From Chamaelirium japonicum (taxonomy: Eukaryota > Streptophyta > Magnoliopsida > Liliales > Melanthiaceae): 64,000 nucleotides of DNA. Location of the stretch: positions 118,434,874 through 118,498,873 of the forward strand of contig OX393550.1 of the NCBI GenBank assembly GCA_947650365.1. Reading direction: 5' to 3'. Positions 37,236-48,775 of the stretch are shown piece by piece (the stretch's first letter is position 1; the number at the start of each line of letters is the position of its first letter). The notes beneath the pieces were generated by a model. That model made no database searches, was not told where the DNA came from, and saw only the letters and a program-made list of their open reading frames with translations. The translations under genes were made by a program, and so were the position numbers.

Positions 37236-40200
37236 ATGGCGAGGACGGAGCATCAGGGGCAACCAGAAGGAAGTAACACTCGACAATCTCATCCTGAGAC
37301 TCGTTCAATGAGTCAAAGGCTAAATTTCGGACAGCCCCTTGCTGTCCCCGATGTGGGGGTTCACTCAGGAAGTGGGAGATCAGTCGACCGACCGATCGCC
37401 CCTCCTCCTCAATCAATTGGGCAGACTGCTCTTCCTTCTGCTGCGAACCCTCCATCGACTTATCAAATTTTGGCGGTCGACTTTCAACTGCTTCAACTGG
37501 CTAAGCAGAATGCCGATCTCACTGCTGAAATAGATGCTCTCAAGAAAGCAGCCTCTGAAGTCGGGATCGCTCTTTCGATTCCCTCGACCAACGAGAGAGT
37601 CGATCTTCCACGACAATCAATCCATTTCGAGCAACGGAGGTCAATAGGCACTGCTGCCCTTGAAAGGATTCGTCGTGACCCAACTCCCTCTGCTGCCCCA
37701 TGGAAGCAGAGTGTTTGGGATCGCCTCGATGACGAGTCCTCCCAATCTTCTTCTGGTCGCAACTGCGACAGGAAGGCACCTTCAAAGCCTGACATATCAA
37801 GGAGACGCCAGATGAAGGGGGCTCCCTCGAAGGGTAGAGGTTCTCCTTCCATTCCACTTCAGTATGGGCTCGGATCGGATCTTCGCCACCGACTCCAACC
37901 TACTTACACTCAGAGGCCTGAACAAGACCTCTCGATCTTGCCTCTCGATCTACATCCAAATCGGGGGCATGGTCGTAGAGATGGGTACTCCTCTGCCGGA
38001 CCTCTCCATCGGAGCTTATTCGAGTCAACATTTCCAAGGGGGTGGAGAACTCCCACTCTCCCCAAATTCAACTGCATCAGAGGAGATCCAACCCTCCATG
38101 TACTCGCCTTCAAGCAAGCTCTGACGTCGCACGAAGAAGAGAACAACGTACTCTGCCGCACCTTCGTGGGGAGTCTCGACGAACCATCCCTCGATTGGTA
38201 CCATAATATCCGAGCTGGGTCCATCACCCAGTTCAGTGTTTTGGCCAATCTCTTCGTGCAGCATTATCAGCTGAACTTGAAGCCGAAAAAGAAGCTCGAC
38301 TCCCTCTACCGGTTGAGGATGGGTGCCGATGAGAGTCTCCGAAGCTTTACAAGGAGATTCCGCAACGAGCACGCCGCCCTCTCCGGAAGACATCTGGATG
38401 ATGAAGCCATCATGTTGGCTTTCCAGAACGCTCTTCGCTTCGACCTACACATCTATAATGACTTCATCCGTAATCCACCTCCTTCCCTGGGTGCAATGTT
38501 TGATCGAATCCAGAGAGAGATTGAGGTTGAGGACGATCAAGTCACTCGAAAAGGACGAGAGTCGAAGCGAAGGCCAGCTGAGAAAAAAGCTCCGAAGTAT
38601 GCTTCCAAAGCTCACAACGCTGAGGCAGCAACCCCCCCTGCCAATAAACGGTCGAAAAACGACGGACGACGATCCCCAACGAAAACCACTTTCACTGAGT
38701 GGAATTTACCTGTCGAACAGATCCTCGACCGCATTCAACACGAAGAATTCCTTCGAAGGCCCAATCCTCTTCAGCCAAACACCAAATTCATAGCTGACAA
38801 AACGGTCTATTGCGACTTCCACCGAAGTCACGGCCATTCCACCGATCGGTGCTATCGGCTAAAATTTCATCTCGAAGACTTGCTGCGAGAGGGCCATCTC
38901 CAAGAGTTCACCAAAGAAGGACAAGATCAACGCCGACCCTCTGCGAAGGGAAAAGAAGCTTACTGGGTCCATCAAATCTCTTCCAACCGATCTCCTCTTA
39001 TTGTGAGTGCCAACGTCTTCGGTATTCATGGATCATTGCATAATCAATCGGTGACCGGGAAGGAAGTTGACGGGCAAATTCGACGTATCTTTCACGTTCG
39101 CTCTTCTGCAAACAAAGAGGACACCTGGATCGAGAAACCTGTTGAAGGTTTGGCTTGGCCCTCCATCGTCTTCAATGACACCGACCTTCAAGGAGTTCAT
39201 ACTCCACATCGTGACCCCTTGGTCTTAAAGCTCCTCATCGATGGAAGCACTGTCAATCGAATCCTCATCGACACCGGAAGCTCCATCGACATTATGTTCT
39301 CAGACTGCTTCAAACGTCTGGGACATAAATACTCTAGCCTCAACGTTGTCCTAACGGTGATCACAGGCTTCAACGGTGAGCAAAGCATCACCATGGGAGA
39401 ATCATGATTCACACTCGATCTCAGCCGAGAAACTCGAGTCTCGGTGAGATTTGCTATTGTCGAAGGAACGTCCAGCTATAACGCCATTCTCGGGCGACCT
39501 TTCCTCCACCAGATTAATGCCATCTCCTCTTCTTACCATCAACTCCTCAAGTTTGCAACGGGAGAAGGCATTGTCTGCATTCGAGGTGATCTACAAGCCG
39601 GTCGTTCTTGCGAAGCCGCTGCTGCGAAAATAAATCGCAAGATCAATATTGCTCCTCCAAAGCGACCACTAGATGAAGCCGGCCCTTCTTCCAAATAGCA
39701 ATCAAAGGAGATTCCACTGACCGAGCCCCCACCAATCGAGTGGGAGGCCTCACTATCAATCGAAGAAATCATTCCAATCAATATCGGCAGTGGAGATCTC
39801 CCTCAACAAACATTCATCGGTATCGGTCTCAGCGACACAGAAGCGCGAGATATGGTATCCTTCCTTCAGTCCAACATCGACGTCTTCGCGTGGTGCTTAA
39901 TTCGAAGATATGCCTGGGATCAATCCAGATGACGATTGTCATCGCCTAGAAATCAAAGAAGAAGTGAAGCCTATCAAGCAAAAGCCATGCACAATCCGAC
40001 CAGAACTACAAATTGCCGTTCAAGAAGAGATCAGTAAGCTACTCGCAACAGGCTTCATCCGTGAAGTAGAGTATCCTACTTGGATCTCCAATATAGTTGC
40101 TGTCCCAAAGAAGAACGGGAAGGTCAGAGTGTACATTGACTTCACCAACCTCAACAAAGCTTGTCCCAAAGATCCATTCCCCATGCCAAGAATAAATAGA

Positions 40201-43113
40201 CTCGTCGATGCCACTGCTAGCCACGAGCTGTTATCTTTCATGGATGGGTACTCCGGATACAATCAAATTTCACTTCACACTGATGATCAAGAAAAAACGT
40301 GCTTTGTGACTAGCCGAGGTCTCTACTATTACAACGTAATGCCATTCGGCCTCAAAAATGCTGGTTCTACCTATCAAAGGTTAGTCACAAAAATGTTCAA
40401 AGATCAGATCGGTCGCAATGTCGAAGTCTACGTCGACGATCTCCTCACAAAGAGCTCCACTCGAGGAAAGCATCTATCCGATCTAAAGGAAACCTTTCAA
40501 GTCCTTCGAAAGTATCGCATGAAGCTCAATCTGGCCAAGTGTGCTTTCGGAGTACAATCGGGCAAATTCCTAGGTCACCTTGTGACCAGGAGGGGCATCG
40601 AAGCCAACCCAGATCAAATTCGAGCTATTCTGGATATGCCCTCACCTACAAACCGAAAGGAAGTTCAACGCCTCACTGGTAGGTTGGCAGCTCTTAATCG
40701 ATTCATCTCAAAATCTTCCAACAAGTGTAAACCACTCTTTGACAAGCTACGAAAGGCGGATACATCTGGGTGGAGTCCAATTTGCGAGGTAGCTTTTCAA
40801 GACATCAAGAAGTATCTGTTGCAAGCTCCTATCCTGACGGGTCCACTTCCAAAAGAAGATCTAGGGCTCTATCTCGCCGTCATCGATCAAGCAATTAGTG
40901 CGGTCCTGATTAGCAGAAGGGAAAATATTGAGCAGCCGATCTACTATATTAGCCATACACTTCTCCCTGCTGAAACTCGTTATTCAAAGATTGAGAAGGT
41001 CATACTAGCCTTACTCACTGCATCACGTCGTCTCCAACCCTACTTTGTCTCTCATCAGATCACAGTCATTTCAGAACACCCACTCAAAGATATTGTTGAC
41101 AAAGCTGGTCGAGCAGGTCGAATGACCAAATGGGTGATCGAAATGAGTTCCCTGGGGATACAATTTGAACCTCGCACCTCAATTAAGGGGCAGACAATTG
41201 CTGATTTTCTAGCTGACTTTCCAGTCGAAGACCCCATTACTTGGGAAGAAGATGACGATATGCGCCTTGAAGATGAAGCTGATCCTCCTTTCAATCCAAC
41301 TACAAAAGTCGATCCAAGCCTTGAGGCTATTGCCACAACTCCTCCATGGAAACTTTATACAGATGGAGCTTCAGGTGCTATCGGTTCAGGAACTGGGATA
41401 GTCTTGATATCCCCCGAATTTGATCATCTCCAGAAGGCCACTCTCCTCGGATTCAATGCCACTAACAACGAAGCCGAATACGAAGCACTTATTTCCGGAC
41501 TCGAAATGGTTGAATCCTTAGGGGTAGATCGAATCATCATCTACAGCGATTCCCAGCTGATCGTAAGGCAAATCAACGGGGAGTACACAGCTCATGAAGA
41601 AAGAATGCAGAATTACTTGGCTCTAGTACGACGTCTTCAACAACGTTTTACTAACACCGAATTCATTCAAATTCCAAGAACAGAGAATCGAGAAGCAGAT
41701 ACTTTAGCCAACGCTGCCTCAGTTCTTGGAGATTCGCTTGGAGGTAGACGAATACAAATCGATTACCAAGAATCGCCAAAGACCACCCCCGAGCAACAGA
41801 TCTTCGCCACTACAGAAAGATCTGGGGGTGGAGGACAATTGGCCTCGAACCCTATCACTCCAAATGAGCTCGAAGATTGGAGACACCCAATTTTTGACTT
41901 CTTCAAACATGGCAAATTGCCCGAAGATCCAAATCAAGCCCGAAGACTTCAAAGAAACCTTTCATGCTACATCATTCAAGGAGAAGATCTATACTTCAAA
42001 TCTCATAACGGGATGTTACTCAAGTGTGTTGGCCCTGAACAAGCAAAGGCAATCCTGATTGATATCCACTCTGGAGCCTGCGGAAATCATTCAGGAGGAA
42101 GATCTCTTGAGGCCAAAACAAAATTGCAAGGTTATTACTGGCCTACAATGGCAAGGGATGCTAACCTAGTGGTTCAAAGGTGCGAGCCATGCCAACGACA
42201 CGCTCGGGCTATCCATCTCCCTGCAGATGAGCTTCATCAACTATCAAGTCCATGGCCTTTCCATCAATGGGGATTGGACTTCCTGGGTCCTTTTCCCCCA
42301 ACTCCGAGCAAGAAGAAGTATCTACTACTGGCCACAGATTACTTCACCAAATGGGTCGAAGCTGTGCCACTCTTCTGAGAGACTGACGATGAAGTGATCA
42401 AGTTCATCCGCCATAACATCTTCTCAAGGTTTGGCACACCTCAAGTTCTTGTTGCTGACAATGGGGCTCAATTCGACTCCGACAAGTTTCGTGAATTCTG
42501 TCTCAACAATGAAATCAAACTTTTTTATTCAACTCCAATATACCCTCAATGCAATGGTCAAGCTGAACCCTCCAATAGAGCCATTCTTGGTATACTCAAG
42601 AAGAAACTCAACGATAAGAAAGGATTATGGGAACAAGTCCTACCTGAAGTTCTTTGGGGATATCGCACAACTCCGAGAAGATCAACAGGATTCTCACCCT
42701 TTTGTCTGACATATGGATCGGAAGCAGTACTCCCAACAGAGAACATATCAAGTACTTTGAAGACGAGAGCAGTCGAAGAAGGAATAAACGAAGAACTCCG
42801 AGTCGATAATCTGGATTTCTCCGCAGAACTATGAGATCGAGCAACCCTTCGTGTGGCCAAATATCAACAAAAGATCAAACGAGCCTATGATCAGAAGGTT
42901 TACAAGAGACAGTTCCCAATTGGCAGTCTGGTCCTCAGAGCAGTTTTTTACAACACAAAGGAGCACAGCAGCGGGAAACTAGCTCCCAACTGGGAAGGAC
43001 CCTACATTGTTGAATCAATAGGAGGCAAAGGGTCTTACCGGCTGGTTTCGCCAGAGGGAAATAGATTGCCACGAGCTTGGAATGCTAGACATCTCAAATT
43101 GTTCTATCCATGA
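37236..43113 (+). pseudogene. Tat D gag-pol polyprotein with nonsense mutations and one frameshift
   Basis: Starts at MARTEHQG. The gag homology spans about 38040-38500 (LPKFNC, DPTLHVLAFKQAL, LYRLRMGADESL). A CX2HX4HX4C knuckle (CDFHRSHGHSTDRC) is near 38811. The protease motif LIDTGSS is near 39270. RT has YVDDLL near 40430, then RNase H, then archaeal-type RNase H (LYTDGASG near 41355, YSDSQL near 41545). Integrase has the HHCC finger (42066-42200), DFLGPF, ADNGAQFD (about 42457), NGQAEPSNRA (about 42553) and WEGPYIVE near 42990, ending at 43113. Breaks are TGA at 39405, TAG at 39696, a one-base shift near 39897, TGA at 42376 and TGA at 42832. Catalytic residues are otherwise intact. Confidence 0.95.
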
Positions 43114-43710
43114 TGTAAATTCCATGATGAATAAAGTTCCCTTTCAATGTTCAAATGCCTAGCTTTTTCAATTTAAGTTCTGAAGCAGTTTCAAATTATC
43201 TACATTCAAATTACAGGGTCGTTTAACAAGTTTGGGTGCTTGAGTTGCGACTCAACCCCCTACAGGCAAATGTTAAACAGTTTCGGGTTGTCATGCAAAG
43301 CAACCTTCAAGTTACTGATCAATTTTTTTGGGAGTTTGTGTTGCGACACTACCCCTTCCTTACAAATGTTAAATGACCTTCAATTTCGATCAATTTCGAT
43401 ATCGTCTAATAGGTTTGGGTGTCTGAGTTGCGACTCGACCCCTCACATATGAATGTTAAACGAATTCAAGTTCAATTTTTAAGTTACTTAACCAGTTCGG
43501 GTGATCAAGTTGCGACTTGGCCCCTTACATTCAAAGTGTACATATATTCAAACATTCCAGAACACAACATTCAAAGAATTCAATATCAGAGACATTCAAT
43601 TTCAAATAACCAAAAAGATATCTTCATTATCAAAAAGATTGAAGTACAGGAGTGAGTTTCTATCTGTGAAGAGTTTGCAGGTACAACAACCAAAGAAGAG
43701 ATAGACTACA
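43114..43710 (+). other. Spacer between pol and the antisense ORF, with degenerate repeats
   Basis: GTTTGGGTG.(C/T)TGAGTTGCGACT..ACCCC and similar blocks recur near 43230, 43335, 43415 and 43500. No coding sequence. Confidence 0.6.
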
Positions 43711-44280
43711 TCAGGGTTTGGCTACACTGTACGTGCGCGACTTCTCTCCTTCGGATCCACCACGAGCTTTACTCGCCACAGAAGCTTTAGAAGATCGGAC
43801 ACTGCTAGCATGAACCCTGAGTGCTTCCACCGCCTTCTCGGCCGTCTCCCTGAAACTCGCGCATTCAGCCCGCATATGCTCCAACTCCTTTGTGAGAGCC
43901 TCCTCCTTGGCAGTAGAAGCGGCCTCCTTAGCAACAAAAGCCGCATCCCTGGCAGCAAGCTGAGCCTTCAACTCCTTTATTTCAGTTGCGCGTTCAAATG
44001 ACAGAGTCTCGATCTTATAGAAGCAGTTCTTCAATTCTTCGAGCTCGTGACCCCGAGCCTCATAGCCATTCTGCCAGCCTTTGCTTTCGAGCTTCTCCTT
44101 GCGAAGAGCCTCGATCTTGGCTTTTAAGGCCTCCTTCTTGGAAAAGAGAATTTCTCTCAGCTTATCCTTCTTTTCGGTCGCAGCCTCCAGTTCAGCTGCC
44201 AAACGGGACACCTCAGATGAAGCTTCCCGCTCTCCTACCTTCCTGAAAAGTTTGCTCGCGAACTTCAAAACTGCTGAGTT

Positions 44281-44354
44281 CTGCAAGTAAGCATAAAAGT
44301 TAGAATTATTTCTGACAATACAACTCAAAGGTCAAGTCCAACAGAGGCACATAC
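44281..44354 (-). other. Predicted intron 2 of the antisense ORF
   Basis: The minus strand reads GTATGT at the donor and TTGCAG at the acceptor, 74 nt, AT-rich inside. Flanking exons join the EEAFDRLEVV segment to the NSAVLKFASKL coiled-coil frame. Confidence 0.6.
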
Positions 44355-44491
44355 CACTACTTCAAGCCTGTCAAAGGCTTCTTCTAGAGTAGCATCCGGA
44401 AGATTGCAGAGCTTCCGAATCACACTCGTTGGGTGGTTGATGTCAACCTCAACCAAGTTCTTCAATTTCTGAGTCATGCCAGCAAGAGTAC

Positions 44492-44579
44492 CTACGATCA
44501 ATACAAAAGTTCGAAGAGTTAGAATATTTTCAAATTTTCGAAGACAAGGCAATCAAAGAAGGCAAACTAGTGTGGATAC
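44492..44579 (-). other. Predicted intron 1 of the antisense ORF
   Basis: The donor is GTATCC and the acceptor GATCGTAG, 88 nt, AT-rich inside. It separates KAPRVDSL from TLAGMTQKLK. Confidence 0.5.
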
Positions 44580-46608
44580 CTAAGGAATCGACCCGAGGTG
44601 CCTTTCCCTTCCCACGATCGGAGCTCTTACCCTTGGGGGTCGACTTCTCCTTGGTGGTGATTGGCTCCGGGTGAGGTAGGGGAACCCCATCGCCCACGCG
44701 GCTCTCTCTCTCCATATGTATGGGAGAGGGAACACCCCGGGGAGGTGAGATCCCCCTTCATCCTGTTGCCCGCTCGATTGCTCGAGCCCAGCCATAATGG
44801 CAGCCATTTCTTCAGCCAGAGAGCGAGAACGGGGGTGGAGGTTGCTCAACCTCCAGACCCCCGCTTATAGTCGCGCCTTCGAGACGAGGAACGTCTGGAG
44901 GCAGTTGATCGAGGGGCGTGGGGTTGCTTCCAACCCCACCACTCCCCGAGAACTTAATCTTCAGGCGCACTGGGCGCTTCTTCAACTCTTCGAAGTGGTA
45001 GGCGGGAACCACCTTCTGACCATCGTCCGCCGCGTCCATCACCACTTCCATACGACGGGCCTTAGCCTCGTCAATCGGTATGGGCTGAAAATCCTCTTCT
45101 TCGCCACCAGTGGGGGTGGGAGGAATTTCTTCCTCGCCACCCCCTTTCACTTCATCGCCACCAATGGGGGTGGGAGGAATCTCTTCCTCACCACCCCCTC
45201 TTCTAGTATCGCCTCCAGTAGGAGTGGGAGGAATCTCATCACCCTCCTGGTCTCCCCCGTCATCATCATCCTCATCCTCGCTATTATTATCTTCATCATC
45301 TTCGCCGTCTTCTTCTTCTTCTTCTTCTTCTTCTTCTCCTTTCTTTTCTTCTTCTTCTTCTTCTTCTTCTTCTTCTTCTTCTTCATCATCATCTTCCTTT
45401 TTCTTTTCTTCTTCTTCATCTTCCTTCTGCTCGACAAGGATTTTCCTTTTCTTCACAGGGCCTCGGCGTATCACCAACTTCTCTTCAGTAGTAGGCAATC
45501 GGCGCCTCGCACCATACGCCTTCTTCTCAGCCCGGATTCTTCTGATAACCTTGCCCGATTGAGGATCCTCCTCATAATCGGAATACAAGACTTCATTATC
45601 TTCATACCGGGCTTGTAATCGATAGAGGAGATTGGCATTGCCATACCTGACCGGGCAGTTAGAAAACTACTTCCATGATCTAGTACCGCATGTCAATTCC
45701 AAGAACAGATTGTCGATAGCACCAACCCGCTCCGATGGCCAAGCTAGTTCACCTCCCGCGTAGTACATCTTTATTTCCTTGTTCACGTCATTGCGGGGAG
45801 TCTCGGGCACTGAGAGTGGAGTCCAGGCACCGGAAACTGAAAGCGGCCACTCAGTGTAAAGTTTATCAGAGGGGACAGTGTCGGCGATGGGGCGTAAGGC
45901 AGAAACACCTGTCAAATTGAAGAACGGGATGTCTTTCCTCGAAGCCCATCTGTAATGATAGAAAAAGTATCCCAATTCGATCCGAACCTCTTCATCATCA
46001 GGGATGCTAGAGTACCACTCCCTTAGCTCATTCTGGAAGTCGGATTCTACGCGGCAGAAAGCGTAGATTATCCTCCATGCGTTCCCAGTAAGCTGTCCAG
46101 TGCAAAGGCCTGATGTATTTAGTAGCCTCGCGGCGAACGGCAGCAGTGGAAGGCGCAATCCGCAATTCAGCTGGCCTACTGAGACCACTGTCCCCATCAC
46201 CTGCTCCATGCTGGCGACATTCACGAACACTGTCCGCTTGTCAATACCAAAGCCAGACAGAACTCCCGACAGAGATGGCTGATTCTTCCCCTCTGTGAAA
46301 CAGGCCAGCAGCTTTTGCTACTTTGCCCTCTTCACCTCGGTGAGCTTGCCACCCGTGTTGTACACATAGGCAGGATCCTTTGTCAGCAACATCAGGGGGC
46401 CCAAAATGAACTTCGCCTTGGGAATGTGCTCTGGCCTTAATGGAGCAGAAGCAAACCCAACTCCCATGTGTCTCTTGCCTAACTGACCCAGCTCCATGAG
46501 CACCGCCTTGCCCTTGCCACGATTCTTCGGAGGGGATGAAACTTCGGCAATCTCCTTCCCCTTCCTCTTCGAGGGAACCATCTTCTTCGCGCTACCAGAT
46601 GAAGCCAT

Positions 46609-47040
46609 TCCACCGATCGGGAGAGAACAGAGAACAAAGAACAAGAAGATCGAGAGCAAAGAGTCTGGACTTCGAAAAATTCTGAACGTGTGGGGCGAAA
46701 ATGACAGCCAAAGAAGCTTATATACCCTGAGGGAATTGGCACGCAAATCGAGAGGACACGTGTCATCATTATATCAAATCCCGTGTTTTTGCAGGGACAC
46801 ATGGCGTCAATCCGTAGCAAGCGTAAAACCAGGTGAACCGTCGGACCAGACGAAGCGTCGGACCACCGGTCCAAGCGAACCGTTGGTCCAAGCGAACCCA
46901 CCGGCCCAACTGGACCGCCGGTTCAAAAGATTCCCCGATCCAGATGAACTGAAGATTCAAACAGAAAAAATCAAACTCCATCACCACTCAAGACTTTACC
47001 CAAAGACCTCGCAGAAAAATAGACTCCTCTGCCACCTCGA
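46609..47040. other. 5' flank of the antisense ORF, between it and the tandem array
   Basis: No sense gene. Read on the minus strand this would be the promoter and leader of the antisense ORF. An imperfect TATA-like TATAAG (minus) is at 46717-46722. GGTCCAAGCGAACC and GGTTCAAAAG words near 46860-46930 form a short repetitive patch. Confidence 0.4.
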
Positions 47041-47061
47041 CTCGGCAGGTTCGAAACTTAA

Positions 47062-47965
47062 CCTCGACCGGTTGAATTTAATCGATCGGTCAGACTTGAC
47101 CGATCGGACTAATTCATCCGATCGGTCGATTTTCTACTGGATCAGGCAAAAAACTTGACTTTTTGCCTGATCCCGTCAACCTCGACCGGTTGAATTTAAC
47201 CGATCGGTCAAATTCACCCGATCGGTCGATTTTCTACTGGATCGGGCAAAAAACTTGGTTTTTTGCCCGATCCCGTCAACCTCGACTGGTTGAATTTAAC
47301 CGATCGGTCAGACTTGACCGATCGGTCAAATTCACCCGATCGGACGATTTTCTACTGGATCAGGCAAAAAACTTGGCTTTTTGCCCGATCCCACCAACCT
47401 CGACCAGTTGAATTTAACCGATCGGTCAGACTTGACCGATCGGTCCATTTTCTACTGGATCAGGCAAAAAACTTAGCTTTTTTCCCGATCCCGCCAACCT
47501 CGATCGGTTGAATTTAACCGATCGGTCAGACTTGACCGATCGGTCAAATTCACCCGATCGATCTATTTTCTACTGGATCAGGCAAAAAACTTGGCTTTTT
47601 GCCCGATCCCGCCAACCTCGACCGGTTGAATTTAACCAATCGGTCAGACTTAACCGATCGGCCAAATTCAACCGATCGGTCGATTTTTTACTGGATCGGT
47701 CAAAAAACTATGTTTTCTGACCGATCACTTCAACCTCGACTGGTTGAATTTAACCGATCGGTCAGACTTGACCGATCGGTCAAATTCAACCGATCGGTCG
47801 ATTTACTACTGAATCGGTTAGAAAATTATGTTTTCTGACCGATCACTTCAACCTTGACCGGTTGAATTTGACCGATCGGTCAAATTCAACCGATCGATCA
47901 AAATTAACCGATCGGTCAATTTTGACCGATCAGTCTGAAACTGACCAATCAGCCTTATTTTTCGA
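47062..47965 (+). repeat. Tandem array in Tat D, eight units of 118 or 100 bp
   Basis: CCTCGACCGGTTGAATTT or a variant starts units at about 47062, 47180, 47280, 47398, 47497, 47616, 47732 and 47850. Short units lack one or another 18-bp block of the CGATCGGTCAGACTTGAC type. The first five or six units contain GATC(A/G)GGCAAAAAAC then TTTTTTGCCCGATC-like arms forming a long hairpin. CCGATCGG palindromes fill the rest. Confidence 0.92.
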
Positions 47966-48060
47966 CACTAACACTCGGAAAAGCTCCTTTTCATTTATAA
48001 CAGGGGGTCGTTAGCCTTGCACCCAGAATCCAAGCCAGCCAAGGTGGCCTCTTAGCCAAC

Positions 48061-48074
48061 TTGGAGGGGGTAAC
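48061..48074 (+). promoter_or_regulatory. Polypurine tract region of Tat D
   Basis: TTGGAGGGGGTAAC directly precedes the 3' LTR TGTGGGTG. Confidence 0.75.
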
Positions 48075-48775
48075 TGTGGGTGCAAATTTTGGCAAGTCTG
48101 CAAACAGCGAGACCCACCGGCCCTGCCTGGTGGGCCCCCAAAGACTACCGCGGGACCCACCGGCTCTGCCTGGTGGGCCCTGGAGCCTGTGGAATCCCCC
48201 GAAGACTACCGTGGGACCCACCGACTCTGCTTGGTGGGCCCAGGAGCCTGTGGAATCCCCCAGGAGACAGCAGCGGGGCCCACTAGCCTTACCTGGAGGA
48301 TCCCCAGATACGATAGCAGAAACCGCCATTTATCCCGGAAGTCCTCCCCGGGAATTCTATAAATAGCAGAACCTTCGAATGTAAAGGGATCCGAAATCCG
48401 ATTTTCCAGTTCTGAAATCTGATTTTCAGAAACCAGAGCTCTGGATTTCAGTTTCTATCCCTTCACTTCCTCTCTTCGATCTTTCTTTTGTCTTTGAAGA
48501 GATCAGAGTGGTTTCAGTGATACTCGGCCTGTCGAGATCACTTCGATACAAGTGTTAGTGAATTCGGGTTGCTCCATATAGCACGGAGACATAGGCTTCG
48601 GCTGAACTTCGAGATCATCTCTCTCGCGTCAACTCTCTGATTGCATCTCTATCTACTTGTGTATTGAGTATTACAACTTCAATCAATCAATAGATCGAAC
48701 AACGATCTTCGACTCGAACCTTCAATTGACTGGTGAGGCGAAGTCTTCGGGTCGACACGAAGATTTTCCCCCACA
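48075..48775 (+). repeat. 3' LTR of Tat D (701 bp)
   Basis: Pairs with 36364-37068. Differences include a short deletion near position 20 and scattered transitions. A TATA box is at 48358-48365. Confidence 0.96.

Larger units (their letters stand above)
43711..46608 (-). pseudogene. Antisense ORF of Tat D (gypsy-type transposon protein domain), with introns
   Basis: Opens at MASSGSAKK (46608) and runs in one frame to 44812 through two TAG codons (46318 and 45667). The segment with FAARLLNTSGL and LTGNAWRIIYAFC (about 46040-46130) and GYFFYHYRWASR (about 45950) resembles the putative gypsy-type transposon domain (Pfam PF04195) of Tat antisense ORFs. An acidic part follows: a poly-Glu stretch at 45310-45420 and three GGGEEEIPPTPTGGD-like repeats (45100-45230). 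Frameshifts lie near 44840 and 44730. Two plausible introns (44492-44579 and 44281-44354) link to an Ala/Glu/Lys coiled coil ending at 43711. Its role in the element is not established. Confidence 0.82.
36364..48775 (+). mobile_element. Ty3/gypsy Tat-type element D, complete but mutated (12.4 kb)
   Basis: Two ~0.7-kb LTRs (TGTGGGTG...CCCCCACA), a perfect 5-bp duplication, primer site, gag-PR-RT-RNaseH-archaeal RNaseH-integrase, a spliced antisense ORF, a 3' tandem array and a polypurine tract. That order, with a second RNase H and an antisense ORF before the 3' LTR, is characteristic of the Tat lineage. The LTRs are roughly 95-97% identical by eye, so it is younger than its copia hosts. Confidence 0.96.

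Noticed and set aside
45110-45618. Plus-strand Ser- and Phe-rich frames
   Set aside because: They are shadows of the poly-Glu segment of the antisense ORF.
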